6,274 nucleotides of DNA, taken from PSLL01 sp050259195. GTDB taxonomy: Bacteria; Desulfobacterota_D; UBA1144; Nemesobacterales; CSP1-2. The stretch is from contig JBLNAE010000248.1 of the NCBI GenBank assembly GCA_050259195.1, forward strand, positions 1-6,274, in the 5' to 3' direction. The position numbers and the translations under genes were made by a program. Below are positions 4,665 through 6,274 of the stretch, in pieces (position 1 is the first letter of the stretch; the number at the start of each line of letters is the position of its first letter). Under the pieces are notes generated by a model. The model had not been told where the DNA came from, did no database searches, and worked only from the letters and a program-made list of their open reading frames with translations.

Positions 4665-5342
4665 TTGCCCTTGCGATGTGATGCGTTGAAAGAGAGTCTC
4701 AACGGAATTACGGCGGCTAACGGTGTCCTTAAAGGCTACGCGCAGGCGATCGGTCAGCTTGCCTCGGATGAGGCCGTGACCTTTACGTCAGAAATAGATG
4801 CGCTTGAGGCCAGCCTTAGAGGAATAAACATAGGCGGCGATAAGCCTTTTGAAGGGCCGAAGGTCACGGCAGTATCGGAACTGGCAAGGTTCTTATCCAA
4901 TGCTGCAGTCAGAGGATACAGGCAGAAAAAACTCAAGGAGACTATCGAGACGGCTAATCCATACCTTGAAAATTTGATAGACGGCCTAATTGCTGTTTCC
5001 GGAGATTATCAGGCGGTGCTAAGAGGTGAAGAGCAACAGGTTCGTAATGTCCAGGTGAATTTGGTTATAGAGGGCGAGAAACCCGAAAATAAAGGGAGGA
5101 TTCAAGAGCGTGAAATGGATGAGAGATTATTTAGGACAAAGCGTGAGATGGAGATTATAGAATCAAAGCGAAAGGCGGTCGAGGACTACAAAATGGTACT
5201 CAAGAAGATCTCCGAGACCCACGGAGAGCTTTATAAAAACAAAAACCAGCTAAATTCCGAAGCACTCATACCATTAATCCAGGATTATGCCAAGCAGTTG
5301 ATACCGCTTATAAACAGCATAAAAGAGGCTTTTGCCAAGTGA
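4665..5342 (+). CDS. Helical protein of unknown function, N-terminus probably missing (225 aa)
   Basis: The frame is open from a TAA at 4647-4649, but its only possible starts are TTG codons (4665, 4671, 4686) without a ribosome site, so the real N-terminus seems lost or out of frame. It reads CDALKESLNGITAANGVLK, then alternating helices (EIDALEASLRGI, AVSELARFLSNAAVRGY) and a long charged coiled-coil segment (RTKREMEIIESKRKAVEDYK) before a helical end. The early cysteine and the hydrophobic stretch in the adjacent frame (4612-4650) would fit an exported or lipid-anchored protein. It is followed by a co-directional small gene 38 bases later. I do not recognise the family. Composition looks more GC-rich than in the element genes. 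Confidence 0.65.
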   Translation: MPLRCDALKESLNGITAANGVLKGYAQAIGQLASDEAVTFTSEIDALEASLRGINIGGDKPFEGPKVTAVSELARFLSNAAVRGYRQKKLKETIETANPYLENLIDGLIAVSGDYQAVLRGEEQQVRNVQVNLVIEGEKPENKGRIQEREMDERLFRTKREMEIIESKRKAVEDYKMVLKKISETHGELYKNKNQLNSEALIPLIQDYAKQLIPLINSIKEAFAK

Positions 5343-5364
5343 TGCATTGATAAAACATAAGAAT

Positions 5365-5372
5365 GGAGGTGA
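5365..5372 (+). promoter_or_regulatory. Strong Shine-Dalgarno site of the broken small gene
   Basis: GGAGGTGA, a full 8-base match to the 16S rRNA end, 8 bases before ATG 5381-5383. It fixes the start of a gene whose frame is then lost after seven codons, which shows that a real gene was here. Confidence 0.7.
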
Positions 5373-5380
5373 CTGAGACT

Positions 5381-5787
5381 ATGCCTGACTTAACCCCCGG
5401 ATCAGATAAGACAAACCAGGGATGCTTTACAGGATACGGTAGACCAGTTAAATCGGCTGTTGATGGCAAAGAGAAAAGAGCTTTCACAGGAAGATAGATA
5501 TTGATGAGATCAATGAGGCGGTAGGAAAACTACTCGATGCCGCAGATAAATTAACTGCCCAGGCAATTAAAGGAACGGCTGAACAAATCGCCGACTCGGT
5601 TCAAGGAATTCAAGATGCCACAAATAATGCAAACCACTCGCTTAAGGTGCTGGATAATATTAGAAAGGGGATTAATGTAGCTGCGGCTCTTGTGGGGCTT
5701 GGCACGGCTATAATAGCCGGAAATCCTGGAGGGATATTTCAAGCGTCGGCGGGGGTGATTGAAGCGGCGCGGACGGTTGTTACCTAG
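5381..5787 (+). pseudogene. Small helical protein with hydrophobic C-terminus, broken by two frame changes (about 134 aa if restored)
   Basis: From ATG 5381 the frame gives MPDLTP and is then lost. Removing one C from the C5 run at 5394-5398 continues it as DQIRQTRDALQDTVDQLNRL and LMAKRKELSQE. Removing one base near 5490-5496 continues it as IDIDEINEAVGKLLDAADK and on to a stop at 5785-5787. The restored protein is a helical, coiled-coil-like domain followed by a Gly/Ala-rich hydrophobic segment (INVAAALVGLGTAIIAGN, then a second shorter one), which could insert in a membrane. It follows the 225-residue gene by 38 bases and the two probably form one operon. The function is unknown. Confidence 0.65.
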
Positions 5788-5801
5788 ATGTAATTAAGGA
5801 A

Positions 5802-6155
5802 TTATTTACTCAACGTAACCCTGTAAATAAACCCGCCCATATCATCTGAGACATAGAGACCTCCATCTGGCCCAACTAACACATCAACGGGTCGTCCCCA
5901 TGCTCTCGATCCCTTGAGCCATCCTGTGGCGAAGTCTTCTATCCCTTCGGGTTTGCCATCCTTCATCTTTATTCGGACAACCTTGTATCCGGTTGGTATT
6001 GAACGGTTCCATGAGCCATGAAACGCTACAAACAAATCTCCTCTGTATTCGGGCGGAAAGAGCTTTCGGGTGCGGTTCCCTAACTCCCTCCCTCTTTGAT
6101 CGCTACCCCAAATCCCGTAAAACATAAGCCCAAGAGGGGCGGAATGCGCCTGCAT
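5802..6155 (-). pseudogene. C-terminal fragment of a PQQ-dependent sugar (sorbosone-type) dehydrogenase
   Basis: The frame carries the typical end of the soluble PQQ sugar dehydrogenase family: AHSAPLGLMFYG, FVAFHGSWNRS, IPTGYKVVRI, WGRPVDVLVGPDGGLYVSDD and IYRVTLSK. HGSWNR and GRPVDVLVGPDG are diagnostic of the six-bladed propeller's last blades. The 117 residues from ATG 6153-6155 are only about a third of the usual length. The frame stays open to a stop at 6207-6209, with DTVKIEFEM still plausible, but no family sequence lies further upstream. The gene is therefore truncated near 6170-6206, and the catalytic and most of the PQQ- and calcium-binding part is missing. It is convergent with the plus-strand genes, separated by only 14 bases. 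Confidence 0.8.
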
Positions 6156-6215
6156 TTCAAATTCAATTTTGACAGTATCACAGCGTAAAACTCTGAAAAG
6201 CAGAAGTTAAGTATA

Positions 6216-6261
6216 AGCCTGATTTTACGGGGGTTTTCTCACTATCAGGGGAAAATCCCTG
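6216..6261. repeat. Inverted repeats in the sequence that interrupts the dehydrogenase gene
   Basis: CAGGG (6246-6250) and CCCTG (6257-6261) form a short hairpin around GAAAAT. CCTGAT (6218-6223) pairs with ATCAGG (6244-6249) over a larger loop. These lie just beyond the point where dehydrogenase similarity stops, as would be expected at the end of an inserted element. I do not recognise a known insertion-sequence end, and the window stops at 6274. Confidence 0.35.
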
Positions 6262-6274
6262 TTACTCTCTTTTA

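Noticed and set aside
4754..4936. Minus-strand frame opposite the 225-residue gene
   Set aside because: It is a shadow of the plus-strand coding frame, with no start signal or recognisable motif.
5551..5742. Minus-strand frame opposite the broken small gene
   Set aside because: The plus-strand reading has a perfect ribosome site and a sensible protein after repair; the minus-strand frame has neither.
1..6274. CRISPR array, tRNA, rRNA or integrase gene
   Set aside because: No regularly spaced repeats, no cloverleaf-like segment and no tyrosine or serine recombinase motif were found; an integrase, if present, lies outside the window.

Overview
The window looks like one end of an integrated mobile element in a bacterial chromosome, followed by three chromosomal genes that are damaged or cut. 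Base composition is moderate, and the minus-strand half looks more AT-rich than the plus-strand genes to its right. I cannot name the organism. The sugar-dehydrogenase fragment and the primase family (DUF3854) fit many bacterial groups.

Positions 1-4465, all minus strand, form a compact operon-like module read from right to left. In order of transcription it contains a basic coiled-coil protein (3515-4300, probably extending to about 4435), a small excisionase-like HTH protein (3135-3359), a ribbon-helix-helix protein (2850-3086), a large primase/helicase-like protein (380-2853), a small cysteine-rich protein (178-399), and the first 40 residues of another protein that leaves the window (1-122). 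Overlapping starts and stops (ATGA at 2850-2853, a 20-base overlap at 380-399) suggest translational coupling. A TOPRIM/DUF3854 domain followed by a P-loop ATPase and winged helix, next to excisionase-like and RHH regulators, is typical of the replication and control region of integrative elements, phages or plasmids. No integrase, capsid, relaxase or conjugation gene is visible.

The primase/helicase gene is not intact as given. Three single-base frame changes (about 2528-2532, 2270-2275 and 2024-2029) split it into four frames that join into one protein of about 824 residues. The TOPRIM motifs TEGEKKA and CFDSD lie in the second of these frames.

Positions 4466-4664 separate the operon from the plus-strand genes. 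They hold a hairpin, short TGGTAGC repeats and a possible minus-strand promoter, and probably the element boundary. To the right are a plus-strand gene for a 225-residue helical protein with no proper start (4665-5342) and a second, co-directional small gene broken by two frame changes (5381-5787). Convergent to these is the C-terminal part of a PQQ-dependent sugar (sorbosone-type) dehydrogenase (5802-6155), cut off at its N-terminal side near 6170-6206 by unrelated sequence.

The five single-base frame changes, in two genes on opposite strands, mostly at short homopolymers, mean that sequence error must be considered alongside real decay.
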